Assembly (NCBI GenBank): GCA_020186115.1 | Contig: WSYJ01000184.1 | Coordinates: forward strand, 124,001-188,000 | Reading direction: 5' to 3' | DNA length: 64,000 bases | From: Histomonas meleagridis | Lineage: Eukaryota; Parabasalia; Tritrichomonadida; Dientamoebidae | Part shown: piece after piece, positions 18,358 to 28,388 of the stretch | How positions within the stretch are numbered: position 1 is the stretch's first letter | Layout of the letters: every line of letters starts with the position of its first letter | Notes under the pieces: model-generated | Told to the model about the DNA's origin: nothing | Databases searched by the model: none | Seen by the model: the letters and a program-made list of their open reading frames with translations, nothing else | Made by a program: the position numbers and the translations under genes

Positions 18358-20847
18358 ATGCACGAAGAAAGAAAAATTAAAAACCTTCAAAACAAAGAAA
18401 CAAACATGAAATTTCTTATGACACTTGAAGAAACAATGTTTAATTTAACTGAAAAAAACATAGAATTAACAATTGATCAAACAATGAAATTATTTGATTC
18501 AAATTATCCTTATACATATAATCTTATTATATGTAATTTGAGTTTCTTTGCATTTTGTTCTCAAAGAATAAAATTGATACATATTTAAATTATTTAAAAG
18601 CTATTCACACAAAAGAGCATGAACTCAAACAAAATATTCGTTCGTTAATAATAAAGATGTAACATTAATTGATTATGCAGCATTTTATGGATCAATTAAT
18701 TGCTTTAAATATTTACTTATGAATGGCGCAAATACAGATAAAACATGTAAATATGCAATTGCAGGTGGAAACATTGAAATTGTTCATTTATGTGAACAAA
18801 ATCATTCATCATTTAAAGGTGCATATGAAACAGCAATTGAATTTCATCGAAATGATATCTTTAAATATATTTATGAAAATAAATTAGAAGAATTGGATGA
18901 AAATATCAGATAAATACGAGAAATGCAAATACATACCAAAAAATATCTATGATTTGGGATGCTTATGTATTCGCAGTGGGATTTATGATATTTTATCGGT
19001 TTTAGAAGAAAAGTTCATAAACATTGGTGAATTTCTTATCAAAGAAGCTGCAAAAATTGGAAATTTATATCTTGTAAAACATTTTAATCAAAAACATCAA
19101 AATTTAGAAAATATTTTTGTTGCATCTTCAGAATCAGGAAATATTGAACTAATAAAATATATTTTAGAATCAAGTCAAGAAAAAATTGAGATTAATATTA
19201 AAGATATTTCCATATTTTATTTCATATTTCAAAATAATATTTGCTAATTTTTCAATTCATTTGATGATACAGCACTTAGTGTTGCAGCTGAAAAAGGTTA
19301 CATAGAAATTGTTAAATTATTGCTTGAACAAAAAGGAATCGATATTAATGCTAAAGGATTTTATTTTTTTAAAATAGCATTTGCTTTATGAGATTTTTGT
19401 TTCATAACATTATTTAAAATTTGTTTTATACATTTCAAACAGCACTTATCAAGGCAGCTGAAAAAGGTCATGCAGAAATTGTTAAATTGCTTCTTAAACA
19501 AAATGGAATCGATATTAATGCTGAAGATATTAATTTTTTTTTGTTTGAAATTTATTAGAAAAACTTTGGATTTTAAAATAATATTTGGAAATTATTTCAA
19601 ATATTTAATACAGCTTTGAAGGTAGCATCAGATAATAATCATCAAGAAATAGCAAAATTACTTCTTGAACAAAAAGAAATTAGTATAAACAACAAAGATA
19701 TTAATTTGTTTCAATCTTTGTTCAATTTAATGATTTCAAGATTCAAAATATTATTTTAAGATCATTCAAATTATTTAAAACTGCGCTGATGGATGCAGTT
19801 AAAAGAGGTAACATTGAAATAGTGAAATTACTTATTAAACAAAAAGGAATTAATATCAACGCAAAAAATATTTTTTTGTTTTACTTGATGTTGATTATAT
19901 AATTTTAATATTACAAAATAATATTTGGAAATTACTCAAATTATTTAAAACTGCACTTATAATAGCATCCATAAAAGGTCATACAGAAATAGTGAAATTA
20001 CTTCTTGAAAAAAATGGTATTAATGTTAATGTAAAAGATTTTTATATCTTTTTTTGTGGATTTTTTCCTATAATTTAATATACAAAATTAATACTTGATG
20101 ATTATTCACAGCATTTCAAACACCACTGACAATTGCAGCTGTTGAAGGTCATATAGAAATTGTTAAATTACTTCTTAAACATAAAGGAGTTAAAATTAAT
20201 TCTAAAGATTCATTTATTTTGTTACATGCATGTTTATTTGAGTTTTTTAATATTTTAATATAATATTCAATAATTAATTTGCATATTTAGAACAGCTTTT
20301 ATGAATGTAGCTAAAGGAAAACATATTGAAATAGCTAAGTTACTTCTTGAGCAAAAAGAAACTGATATAAATGCAAAAGATATTATTTAATTAAATAATT
20401 TATTATTTTAAAATAATATTTGGAAAATGTTCAAAATATTTAATACGCACTTATGGAAGCATCTAAAAATGGTTATCCAGAAATGGTTAAATTTCTATTA
20501 GAACAAAAAGGAATTGATATCAATGTACAGAATTTTAATATATTTTTTATAATATTTATTAAAATAATATAGAATTTCAAAATATTATTTGGAATTTTTT
20601 TAAGAGTATATTGGACAGCTCTTATGTTAGCATCAAAAAAGGGTCGAACAAATATGGTTAAAATACTTTTAGAGCAAAACGGAATTGATGCAAATATAAA
20701 AAATTTTTGTACATTCGATTTAATATTTGTTTAAATAATTTAAAATAGAAAAATAATATTTGGAAAATGTTTAAATTATTTGAAACAGCACTTATGATTG
20801 CAACCAAAAATGAAAATACAGAAATAATTAAGTTGCTTACTCAATAA
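18358..20847 (+). pseudogene. Ankyrin DUF3447-type locus: broken head followed by a 10-block ankyrin array
   Basis: The head starts normally at 18358 but loses frame near 18565. The central DWELHKK-to-LYERCS portion is deleted near 18645, and there is a further frameshift near 18900. In spite of this, the downstream array holds ten ankyrin blocks (from about 19262) with no internal stops, ending in TAA at 20845-20847. KLL-codon spacing is 170, 171, 170, 170, 170, 172, 152, 171 and 171 nt (19311, 19481, 19652, 19822, 19992, 20162, 20334, 20486, 20657, 20828). Spacers begin RATWTT and often contain AATATTTGGAAATTATTT before the next block. Block eight has a one-base change at its start. Probably a recent pseudogene of an interrupted ankyrin gene. 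Confidence 0.75.
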
Positions 20848-21153
20848 AAATTAAAGAAGATTCAAAACGCAATGTTCATCATCAAAATAGATTTGATAGA
20901 AAAAACTTAAAAATAAAAACATTTGTAAAAATATGTTTTCATTTTTTTATTTAAAAAAAAATTTCAGTTTAAACACATAGTTCATGAACTATGAAATATC
21001 ATTTATTACAAATAAAGTTCATAATAATTGACTTTATGAAATTATATGATGACGGTTTTGAAATGATATAAACGATTATTTTCTTTTCAAATCATCTTTC
21101 ATCGTTTTTGTATTTTTCGACGGTTATTATCAATTATCACTTCACTTATTTTT
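20848..21153. other. Intergenic with RidA promoter
   Basis: The right end carries ACGGTT (21120-21125) and a double initiator-like TCACTTCACTTATT (21137-21150) directly before the RidA ATG. The rest is AT-rich and featureless. Confidence 0.45.
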
Positions 21154-21534
21154 ATGTCAAGAGAAATCCATACAGATGATGCCCCACCAGCAATTGGACA
21201 CTATGTTCAAGCTCGTGTAGTCAAGGATACTCTTTACACATCCGGAATTGTTGGTCAAGATCCAAAGGGAGGACCAACACCAGAAGATGTTGCCGGACAA
21301 ACAAAGATTGCTCTTCAAAACCTCGATGCTATTTTAAAGGCTGCTAATTTCACAAAGCATGATATTGTTCGTTGCGATGTTTATATTGCAAACATGGATG
21401 ATTTCAAGGCATTCGATAATGCTTACATTGAATACTTCGGCGACTACAAGCCATGCAGGTGCACTGTTCAAGCTGCAAAACTCTGTGATCCATTCAAGGT
21501 CGAAATGGAAGTAATTGCAGTTTTATCAAACTAA
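21154..21534 (+). CDS. ridA: RidA/YjgF family imine/enamine deaminase
   Basis: 126 residues, the standard length. Hydrolyses reactive enamine/imine intermediates made by PLP enzymes. Seen: YTSGIVGQDPKGG, the QTKIALQNLDAILKAANFTKHDIVRCDVYIANM stretch split over 49-81, and the C-terminal signature around PCRCTVQAAKL..VEMEVIAV. The conserved Arg (in CRCTV) binds the substrate carboxylate and a Glu lies in VEMEV. Codons are C-rich, suggesting high expression. The initiator is 5-15 bases before the ATG. Confidence 0.93.
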   Translation: MSREIHTDDAPPAIGHYVQARVVKDTLYTSGIVGQDPKGGPTPEDVAGQTKIALQNLDAILKAANFTKHDIVRCDVYIANMDDFKAFDNAYIEYFGDYKPCRCTVQAAKLCDPFKVEMEVIAVLSN

Positions 21535-21699
21535 ACCTAGTTTTATCAATTTTTTTCTTTTTAGTGCATTTGTGAGTTAACATCAATTTTTTGTTTTCAT
21601 TAAAAAATAAGCTTGAAAATGAAAAAAAAAGATCTTTCAATTTCTTCGAACTTCCAAATTTTATAGCAGATGTAATTACATAATTAAACTAAAACGAAC

Positions 21700-21773
21700 G
21701 CCATCGTAGCTCAATCGGCTAGAGCATAAGACTCTTAATCTTGGGGTTGCGGGTTCGAGTCCCGCCGGTGGCT
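21700..21773 (+). tRNA. tRNA-Lys (CTT)
   Basis: Full cloverleaf of 74 nt: acceptor GCCATCG with CGGTGGC, D arm GCTC/GAGC, anticodon loop CTCTTAA giving CTT, and T arm GCGGG-TTCGAGT-CCCGC. It is followed at once by a T-run (pol III terminator). Box A (TAGCTCAATCGG) and box B (GGTTCGAGTCC) are intact. No intron. Confidence 0.97.
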
Positions 21774-21898
21774 TTTTTTGTTTTATTTTGCCAATTTTTT
21801 AATAATTCTTATAATGATTTAAATTGTTAAAATAGACTCAGCTCAACTTTAATATTACATTTATATACAAACCAAATTTATTTAAAATTATAAATTGA

Positions 21899-23659
21899 TT
21901 AATTCTGCGCGTTACTAACTTTTGATCCCTTTAATAGCATTGTTTGTATTTGTGGAATTGTCCAAAAGTTATAAGCAGTATTTTGAAATCTGTACAGAAT
22001 TGAAACTCTATTCGAAATGGGAATTCTTTTCTCCCAGTTAATCAGTCCATCGATCATCGAAGGTGAGTCATCAACAGGCATTAAGTTAAGTTCGGCCTGC
22101 ATATTTGGTACGCAAGGGAGCCATTGCTCAAACCTTGTCGAAACGATTTGAATGTATTCTTTATATTCGCCACCTGCTCCACAAGATTTTGTTAATTTAT
22201 TAATTTTTTTAATAATTTGTGGCGATTGTAAAACAGCTAAATGTGACAACTGTGGATGTGTGATTGCAGTTATTATACAATTAGTTGCATCAAAGTTACC
22301 TAAGTCATTTAAATGGTTTGCAATATCAGTGATGATGTTAACCGCTGAAGTCGTATCGTTGGCGGTTAAAACGGTTTCCATCGTAAGATCAATTAAACGT
22401 TTTCCAAAATCAAGAAACTCAACAAGTGTTGGAGTTTGATGGGAGGCCTTTTTCTCACTAAGCGCGACAAAGAACTCACGTGAGTGAATGGCCTTAAATG
22501 CGTTGTGGAACAATATAGAGATTTGACGTGCAACTTCGAGGGGATCTAAATCAATCATTTTCAATGTTGGTTTGAAAATAACTTGTGAGTTTTGAATTCG
22601 AGGTTCACACGTCGGAGGACCTAATAGCCCTTGTTTGGTGCCGTAATGGAGTGTTGGAAGAGATGCAAGAACAGTTTTTGCAAATCTTTCGACCGACGAA
22701 TACTTAGATGGATTGTCTACAATACGCTTCATGAGCTCGCCAATTGCTTTTAGCGTTTTATTTCCAATGAAAAGCCCGTGGAAGTTGGTCCATTTCCTGA
22801 TAAGATTTACAACTCGAACACGAACTGACGATTGCATAATGAGAATCTTTTCCTTCTGTTCTTTGTCAGTGGGTTTGAGAAGGTGACAGTCAAATAGAGC
22901 TATGAGATGTTCGAGAAAGTGACTTGAAGATGTGATTGAATGAATTGAGAGGAAAAATCTGTGAAGCTCATCATCACTAACATCAAGAACATCAGAAGTC
23001 ACTAAGAGAACAACAATTCGACGAAGTGTGGCAGTTTTGAGATTTTTGAAAATATAAGGCTCAGATGAAAAAGTGGAATTAATAGTGGGATCAAGAAGCT
23101 CTACCCAAATTTGTGATGGGTCTTCTTTATAAGAAGAAGCAAAGAAATCTTCTTCGAGATTTTCTTCAATAAATTGAAGATGTGTTTCTGGTGGAATTCC
23201 CCATGGATCTTCACGTGGAAGAACTCCAAGGGAAACGAGAATGGAAAGATCAGTTTTATCCCATGGTTGATCTATGATTTGGAAATTATGACCAGATTCG
23301 TTCCGAAGAACATTGGCTGTTCGATGCATTCCAATCGCAATCAGATGTTGATATATGAGTTCGAGAATGTTGAAACGATTGACATGTTCGAGGACTGTTA
23401 CAGAATCTGTAAAAATAACATCAGAAAACGAATAACCACCTGTCCAAGGTAAAACTCTCTCGCGAAGGTCAAGAATTTGTGGGTTTTCGGAAATGAGTTG
23501 GTTAAACCATTTGCTTTTTTCTTCTAAAGTCACTTCTTGTGTTTCATTGCCTTCCATCTTGTTTTTGGCGGTTTGTAATTCATATTTTTGAATGAAATTT
23601 AAAGAAGAGACCGTTAATATCGGAAAAAATGAAAATGCCGAATTTTTATGAGTCATCAT
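21899..23659 (-). CDS. LisH-RasGEF protein (Ras-family guanine-nucleotide exchange factor)
   Basis: 586 residues from the first ATG. A TCATTA initiator-like element sits 14-19 bases upstream. A later ATG (23557) is an alternative because the first 34 residues look like leader. Domains: a LisH-like helix pair (ILELIYQHLIAIGMHRTANVLRNES, about 98-122), a RasGEF N/REM-like helical region (about 195-315) and a CDC25-type RasGEF domain (about 365-575). The last holds DPLEVARQISILFHNAFKAI, followed by a Leu/Ile-rich region with the helical hairpin. Expected to load a Ras-like GTPase with GTP. LisH would mediate dimerisation. Domain calls are by pattern. Confidence 0.8.
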   Translation of the reverse strand: MMTHKNSAFSFFPILTVSSLNFIQKYELQTAKNKMEGNETQEVTLEEKSKWFNQLISENPQILDLRERVLPWTGGYSFSDVIFTDSVTVLEHVNRFNILELIYQHLIAIGMHRTANVLRNESGHNFQIIDQPWDKTDLSILVSLGVLPREDPWGIPPETHLQFIEENLEEDFFASSYKEDPSQIWVELLDPTINSTFSSEPYIFKNLKTATLRRIVVLLVTSDVLDVSDDELHRFFLSIHSITSSSHFLEHLIALFDCHLLKPTDKEQKEKILIMQSSVRVRVVNLIRKWTNFHGLFIGNKTLKAIGELMKRIVDNPSKYSSVERFAKTVLASLPTLHYGTKQGLLGPPTCEPRIQNSQVIFKPTLKMIDLDPLEVARQISILFHNAFKAIHSREFFVALSEKKASHQTPTLVEFLDFGKRLIDLTMETVLTANDTTSAVNIITDIANHLNDLGNFDATNCIITAITHPQLSHLAVLQSPQIIKKINKLTKSCGAGGEYKEYIQIVSTRFEQWLPCVPNMQAELNLMPVDDSPSMIDGLINWEKRIPISNRVSILYRFQNTAYNFWTIPQIQTMLLKGSKVSNAQN

Positions 23660-24344
23660 TCTATACAAGTGTATTTAATGAGGAAACTATGAAAAGAGAA
23701 AGTCAACTCTTCTCTCTTTATCTAAATTCAAAATTTAATCTCTATATCTTCAAACTGTCAGTCAACGATCCTTCTTATAAAATTTCATTTAAATAAAAAT
23801 TTATATATACTAAAAAAATTCTAAATAACAACCTCATGAAATACTTCATAACGTTATTAGACACCGAAATATTTATATTTTGGAAAATTAACCCAGTAAT
23901 TGAAAAAGTGATACTTTTTGTGAGAATAAATTTAACCGATCAAAGTACAATGAAAGCAATCCCAACGGTCGAACTTTTTACAAAATTAAAACAAAGCATG
24001 CACCTTTGTACTTAAATCTTTATCATATATATGTACCAAATATTGCCTTAAAAATCCTTGAATTAAGCTTTATTTCTGTCCGCTAAAAAATTTGGCATTA
24101 ATCTGTAAAATATAAAAATTATATACTATTTTTGATTGATATCATTAACCTACAAAATTTTTCATTGAATATAATGAATATCTTCAAAAGCAAAAATTTT
24201 CTATTTGTATGACTCAATCCACTTAAAACATTTTTTAAATTTAATTTACTCAATAGCTTTGTTTTCTCTTTATAAAAAGTTAACAGCAACAAAAATCTAT
24301 TTTGAAGATAGCATTTTATAAGAAAAGAAAAAAAGAAAATCATG
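23660..24344. other. Intergenic, no gene seen
   Basis: About 690 bases, AT-rich. Short frames on the minus strand (24119-24556) overlap the eL13 start and look like chance. Confidence 0.4.
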
Positions 24345-24379
24345 AAACGGTTATGACGGTTTGGCTGTCCTTTTTTGGA
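24345..24379 (+). promoter_or_regulatory. Ribosomal-type core promoter of eL13
   Basis: ACGGTT (24347-24352), GACGGTTTGGCT (24355-24366) and CCTTTTTT (24369-24376) precede the ATG at 24380. The order and spacing nearly match the uS19 promoter (ACGGTT, ACGGTTTGGCT, CCTTTT), with the second ACGG to CCTTT distance 13 against 14 bases. An upstream ATG at 24353 lies inside this element, which supports starting translation at 24380. Confidence 0.7.
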
Positions 24380-24955
24380 ATGGTTTGCAAGAACAATAGA
24401 GTTCCAAATGATCACCTTCGTAAAGACTGGTTCCGTCGCATTAAGTTCTATTTCGATGATCCAGCCAGAAAGAAGAGGCGTCAAATTGCTAGAGCAATTC
24501 GTGCTAAGAAGATTGCTCCACGTCCAGTAGAAGGTCCACTTCGCCCACTTGTTCATTGCCCAACAGTACGTTACAACCGCAAAGTAAGGCTTGGTCGTGG
24601 TTTCACAGTTGAAGAAGTCAAAGCTGCCGGATTTGAACCATCACGTGCCAGATTCATGGGCATTGCAATGGACAAATTCCGTGTTCACACAAAGGATGAA
24701 ATCAAACAAGCAAACATTGAACGTCTTAAGGCTTATAAAGCTAAGATGGTTCGCGTTCATACAAAGACCGAGAAATTACCAGCTGGTGAATCCATTCCAT
24801 CTCTTTTCGCTCTTCCAAAGGCTGAACAGAAGGTCACATGGAGAGTTATCAAGGATGAAGAAAAGAAAGCACAATTATTTAAGACTAAGCAAGATGCACA
24901 TAAAGCATGGAGAGCTTCAATCAAGGCTAAAGAAGCAGCCAAGCACAAGAAATAA
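24380..24955 (+). CDS. RPL13: Ribosomal protein eL13
   Basis: 191 residues from ATG 24380. Large-subunit protein near the 5.8S/ES27 region. Seen: HLRKDWFRRIKFYFDDPARKKRRQ near the start, APRPVEGPLRPLVHCPTVRYN, and KVRLGRGFTVEEVKAAG, all close to eukaryotic eL13. The C-terminal part is basic with a KAAEKH-type helix. The longer open frame upstream starts at a non-ATG codon and would cover the promoter. C-rich codons. Confidence 0.96.
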   Translation: MVCKNNRVPNDHLRKDWFRRIKFYFDDPARKKRRQIARAIRAKKIAPRPVEGPLRPLVHCPTVRYNRKVRLGRGFTVEEVKAAGFEPSRARFMGIAMDKFRVHTKDEIKQANIERLKAYKAKMVRVHTKTEKLPAGESIPSLFALPKAEQKVTWRVIKDEEKKAQLFKTKQDAHKAWRASIKAKEAAKHKK

Positions 24956-25029
24956 AAACAAACGTTTGATATCAAATATTAATGTTTTCATTCATTAATG
25001 AATTGAAAAAATATGATAAATAAAAAGAT
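24956..25029. other. 3' flank of eL13
   Basis: The eL13 stop TAAAAA overlaps a TAAA-type signal, the usual trichomonad polyadenylation arrangement. No gene. Confidence 0.4.
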
Positions 25030-25200
25030 GTTTGTGGCTGTCGGCCCAAGGAAGAACGATCACCATGGTTCTTAGACCACATGGATATTTGGTAAAAAGA
25101 TTTTGAACTTCTACACGGTGCAGTTGTTCGTGGTGTACATTACCAAATTGACAAAACCGTTGTTTTTGAGAGAGGTTTTGTGCGGCCATGGGGCACCCTA
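25030..25200. ncRNA. Candidate structured RNA or gene relic (unidentified), about 170 nt
   Basis: A GC-richer island in AT-rich surroundings. Two local hairpins are visible: AAGAAC (25052-25057) with GTTCTT (25068-25073), and ACAAAACC (25151-25158) with GGTTTTGT (25174-25181), a perfect 8-bp stem. Open frames on both strands are short and unlike any family I know. It could be a pol II/III small RNA (snoRNA, RNase P/MRP piece) or a decayed exon. No class signature was recognised. Confidence 0.28.
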
Positions 25201-25398
25201 ATGTATTTAAACGAAATCCTATTCAAATTATAAATTAACCACTTGAAGGTTAATAAATAATTAAATTTAATATTGATATTCTCATTATTTTGAACAGTTA
25301 ACTGTTGATAAGTACTTATGCAAAATATTATGATGAAAGATCCATGATTGTTTCTGATTTTGATCAATATATGATATACATTCTGAACAATATCAGAT

Positions 25399-25470
25399 GG
25401 GTGTGTAGCTCAGTGGTAGAGCGCTACATTTGCATTGTAGAGGCCTGGGGTTCGATCCCCCACACATCCA
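25399..25470 (+). tRNA. tRNA-Ala (TGC)
   Basis: 72-nt cloverleaf: acceptor GGGTGTG with CACATCC (one G-U), D arm GCTC/GAGC, anticodon stem CTACA/TGTAG with loop TTTGCAT giving TGC, and T arm TGGGG-TTCGATC-CCCCA. A T-run terminator follows. The G-U near the acceptor top is at 3-70, the alanine identity element. Confidence 0.97.
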
Positions 25471-25954
25471 TTTTTTTCACAGCTAATACACCCAGCTATA
25501 ATTTTTTTTAGAATAATATTATGTGAAAACAATTTAAAAAATAATTTGATTCACCATTAGTATTCATAAAAAGGAATATACAACAAATATGGGATTTTGA
25601 TTTTGTTTTCAGTCGTAAGCGAAATCTTCCAAAAAATGAACCCTTCCTTCATAAAATCAAGCTAAATTTTTTTAATGTTACAGAGGTACCTTAATATGAT
25701 TTTGCGTGTTTTAAAAAGGAAAATTTATTGGTTTTTTTGAAATTCTCAAAATATTGATATATTTGTGATAAATTTGAATATTTTGGTTTATTTATGATTA
25801 GACAAGAAGCTATAAAGCGGTAATAAGATTTCTATTAATCGTACACCAGAAACAATTGCAGTGACATCCGATATAACAACATGAAGACGCCAAAATTCAT
25901 TTCTCATCAGCGATTTGGTTTGTGTATAAACGAACAAAGAAAAAATTCAAGTGT
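25471..25954. other. Intergenic, no gene seen
   Basis: AT-rich gap between tRNA-Ala and the 3' end of the C2 protein gene. An 80-codon frame at 25881-26123 lies mostly antisense to that gene. Confidence 0.35.
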
Positions 25955-27613
25955 TTACTTCACCTGCAATAACGTCTTCACTGTTTCCATCATTGTTTTA
26001 GCGCATTCTGCTTGCGACTTTGCCATTATTCCTCTTCTTAAGTTTATGAGAGTCCAACCACTGAACTGGTCCTTTGACAACGAGAACCACATCATTGCGT
26101 TTGCTTGTCTGCTGTACTTGTAAGGGCACCTAATGAATTCGCACGATCCATTCAAGAACACGTGCATCATTTGGTTTTCTTTTGTTGCCTTTGTTGCCTT
26201 TGCTTCCAATTCATTATCGAAAGGCTTTTCTCCGTACACCAAAAACAGGATGTGCGTTATGTCCCAATCCATTTCATTTAGTGACGTCAAATTGATACCA
26301 CTTCCGACGTGTTCCATTCTTGAATGATTTAAAGGCTTTGGATTATTTTGATCGCAAACTTTGATCAGCTTGAAATTAGAGTCAAATAAATGCGCGCTTA
26401 ATGCATGCTTCTTCAAGTTTGGCGCCGCAACTGTTAAAATATTAATATCTCCGCCTGGAACTATTGACGATAATGAATGTGGTACATATAATGGAAATTG
26501 ATATTTAGGTTCTTTGATATCAGATTTCTTCCGTAAGTTTTGATAAATCATCGGTATAAGAGAGGAAGGATTTTGCGCTGTAATTTGGGTATCGCGTCGT
26601 GGTAAGTTATATGATAATGGTGAAAAACCAATTTGATTACCTTTGATTGTAGCTTCACATACAACATAGATGTTAGAAACTTCATCAACTTCAAACGAGA
26701 TTTGTCCTGCTGGACGTAAGTCTTGAAGTTGCGCTGTATTAAGTGAATATTTGTTGTTCCGTTTAAATTTCCCTGGTTCCTCATTTGAATACCATATCGT
26801 TAGGGTGCCCTTGTTGAAGAACTTTTTGAGAGGAGTAAAAGTGTTCGTGGAAATAAGAAACATCAACGACTTGCAGCCTAATGCATTAAGATATTTGGGA
26901 TCAATACGGATACATTGAGACATGGATGATGTTGAGCAACATACATTTTTGCCAGAATGCCAACATCCATCAATAAATCGATTTGATGAACATACAAATT
27001 CATATTGACCTGCTGCATCAAACATTACAACCGCTGAAAGATCATAGCCAAAACGATATGGAACAATACCTTTGACTGAATTGCCATAATGATCATAAGG
27101 AGCACGAATTCGAAGTGCTGGATCTGGATCAAATGTAACATAAACAGGATTTTGGAATTCTTTGTTTGGAAGTGGCATGGGTGGAATAGGTTTGACAGTA
27201 ATAGAAACAGATATTGTAAGTGTACTTGGTTTGGTTTTATCTTTGGCTTCGCTCTTAAGAATAAGTACAGGAATCTCAATAGGACGATTGAGACGTAATT
27301 CTGAAAAGTTGGGGTCAAAAGTACAGACACCCATTTTTTGATCTTGTAAAAGTCCATCTTGTTCATCAAAAAGTTCAAGTTCAAGACGTGTTCCTCTAAC
27401 ACCATTAAAACGCATTTCGCTTGAGTTCCAGACTGGATTGAAATCTGTAATAACTTTTGTTTGTCCCATAAAACTTCTGATAGGTCCTAATTGATATACC
27501 TTAACGTAAGCATCAATTCTGGGAGAAGGTATTGTGTTTGCAATAGGTAAGTTGTGACCAGAGATAATCTTAACGGAAAAAGATCGATTTGTCTCTTGAT
27601 AAGATGCAGACAT
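25955..27613 (-). CDS. C2-domain protein with possible TerD-like C-terminal region
   Basis: 552 residues from the ATG at 27613; the longer frame begins with GTG and would overlap the divergent uS19 promoter. N-terminal C2 domain (about 10-125): RSFSVKIISGHNLP, PRIDAYVKVYQLG, FNPVWNSSEMRF, LELELFDEQD. Several acidic Ca-site positions are present (D in IDAYV, D in FDEQD), so Ca/lipid binding is plausible. The rest (130-552) has two beta-rich segments. The second (INLTSLNEMDWDITHILFLVYG through WTLINLRRG) resembles TerD-type stress proteins, a weak match. Role unknown. Confidence 0.6.
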   Translation of the reverse strand: MSASYQETNRSFSVKIISGHNLPIANTIPSPRIDAYVKVYQLGPIRSFMGQTKVITDFNPVWNSSEMRFNGVRGTRLELELFDEQDGLLQDQKMGVCTFDPNFSELRLNRPIEIPVLILKSEAKDKTKPSTLTISVSITVKPIPPMPLPNKEFQNPVYVTFDPDPALRIRAPYDHYGNSVKGIVPYRFGYDLSAVVMFDAAGQYEFVCSSNRFIDGCWHSGKNVCCSTSSMSQCIRIDPKYLNALGCKSLMFLISTNTFTPLKKFFNKGTLTIWYSNEEPGKFKRNNKYSLNTAQLQDLRPAGQISFEVDEVSNIYVVCEATIKGNQIGFSPLSYNLPRRDTQITAQNPSSLIPMIYQNLRKKSDIKEPKYQFPLYVPHSLSSIVPGGDINILTVAAPNLKKHALSAHLFDSNFKLIKVCDQNNPKPLNHSRMEHVGSGINLTSLNEMDWDITHILFLVYGEKPFDNELEAKATKATKENQMMHVFLNGSCEFIRCPYKYSRQANAMMWFSLSKDQFSGWTLINLRRGIMAKSQAECAKTMMETVKTLLQVK

Positions 27614-27664
27614 TTTTGTAAAAAGTGTCAATTTCACATTTTCACTTAACATGTCGGTGTATAG

Positions 27665-27699
27665 AAAACGGTTTAAACGGTTTGGCTTGGCCTTTTCGA
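27665..27699 (+). promoter_or_regulatory. Ribosomal-type core promoter of uS19
   Basis: ACGGTT (27668-27673), ACGGTTTGGCT (27677-27687) and CCTTTT (27691-27696) come 3 bases before the ATG at 27700. Near-identical to the eL13 arrangement and matching the simpler eL27 one. The open frame upstream (27625) begins with GTG inside the intergenic region and is not used. Confidence 0.7.
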
Positions 27700-28122
27700 A
27701 TGTCCAAGTTCGCCCAGCGTAACTATACATTCCGTGGCAAAACACTCGACGACCTCAAGGCCATGGAACTTCCAGAATTTGTCAAGCTTCTTTCAGCACC
27801 ACGCAGGCGTTATATCTCACGCTGTTTCGGAGTTAAACATCTTCACCTTATCACTAAACTTAAAAAGGCTCGTGAAGCTGTTAAGGGCCCAGGAGAAAAG
27901 CCACCTGTTGTTAAGACACACTTAAGATCAATGGTTGTTCTTCCAGAATTTGTTGATAACATAATCGGTATCTACAACGGCAAAGAATTTGTCGAAGTTC
28001 AAATCAAACCAGAAATGATTGGCCATGTTCTTGCTGATTTCGCAATGAGCAAGAAGATTGTTAAACACAGCAAAGCTGGTGTTGGTGCAACTCGTAGCTC
28101 ATCTGCAACATCTTTGAAGTAA
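27700..28122 (+). CDS. RPS15: Ribosomal protein uS19 (RPS15)
   Basis: 140 residues. Small-subunit head protein contacting the A-site tRNA/decoding region. Seen: RNYTFRGKTLDDLKAM near the start, EKPPVVKTHLRSMVVLPEFV, then GIYNGKEFVEVQIKPEMIGHVLADFA and the C-terminal VKHSKAGVGATRSS. These are the uS19 signature regions. Divergent from the C2 protein gene, with 86 bases between ATGs, so the two share a promoter region. C-rich codons. Confidence 0.96.
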   Translation: MSKFAQRNYTFRGKTLDDLKAMELPEFVKLLSAPRRRYISRCFGVKHLHLITKLKKAREAVKGPGEKPPVVKTHLRSMVVLPEFVDNIIGIYNGKEFVEVQIKPEMIGHVLADFAMSKKIVKHSKAGVGATRSSSATSLK

Positions 28123-28388
28123 AGAAAGCAAATGCCCATAATTATTTTTCTTTTATTATTTTCAATGTTTCATATATGAATGATTCATAAATTTAAAAAA
28201 AAATTGTTTTTTAATTTTCCAAAATAATTAGGTTTGTAGTCATTCCTCACTTAAGTATAAAAATACCATTTTAGTATGAATTTATATTTGAAGATGTTGA
28301 GAGTTTTTTTAGTAAAAGAAAACGATCAATTAAAATTTGAATATGAACGATTATTATCGATACAAATGTCTTTTTAGCAACCTTCTTA

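Noticed and set aside
24119-24556. 145-codon minus-strand frame
   Set aside because: Half is antisense to eL13 and the rest lies in AT-rich intergenic sequence.
24995-25189. 64-codon minus-strand frame inside the GC-rich island
   Set aside because: No recognisable family in the translation; island composition alone would open it. Reported instead as a candidate RNA or relic.
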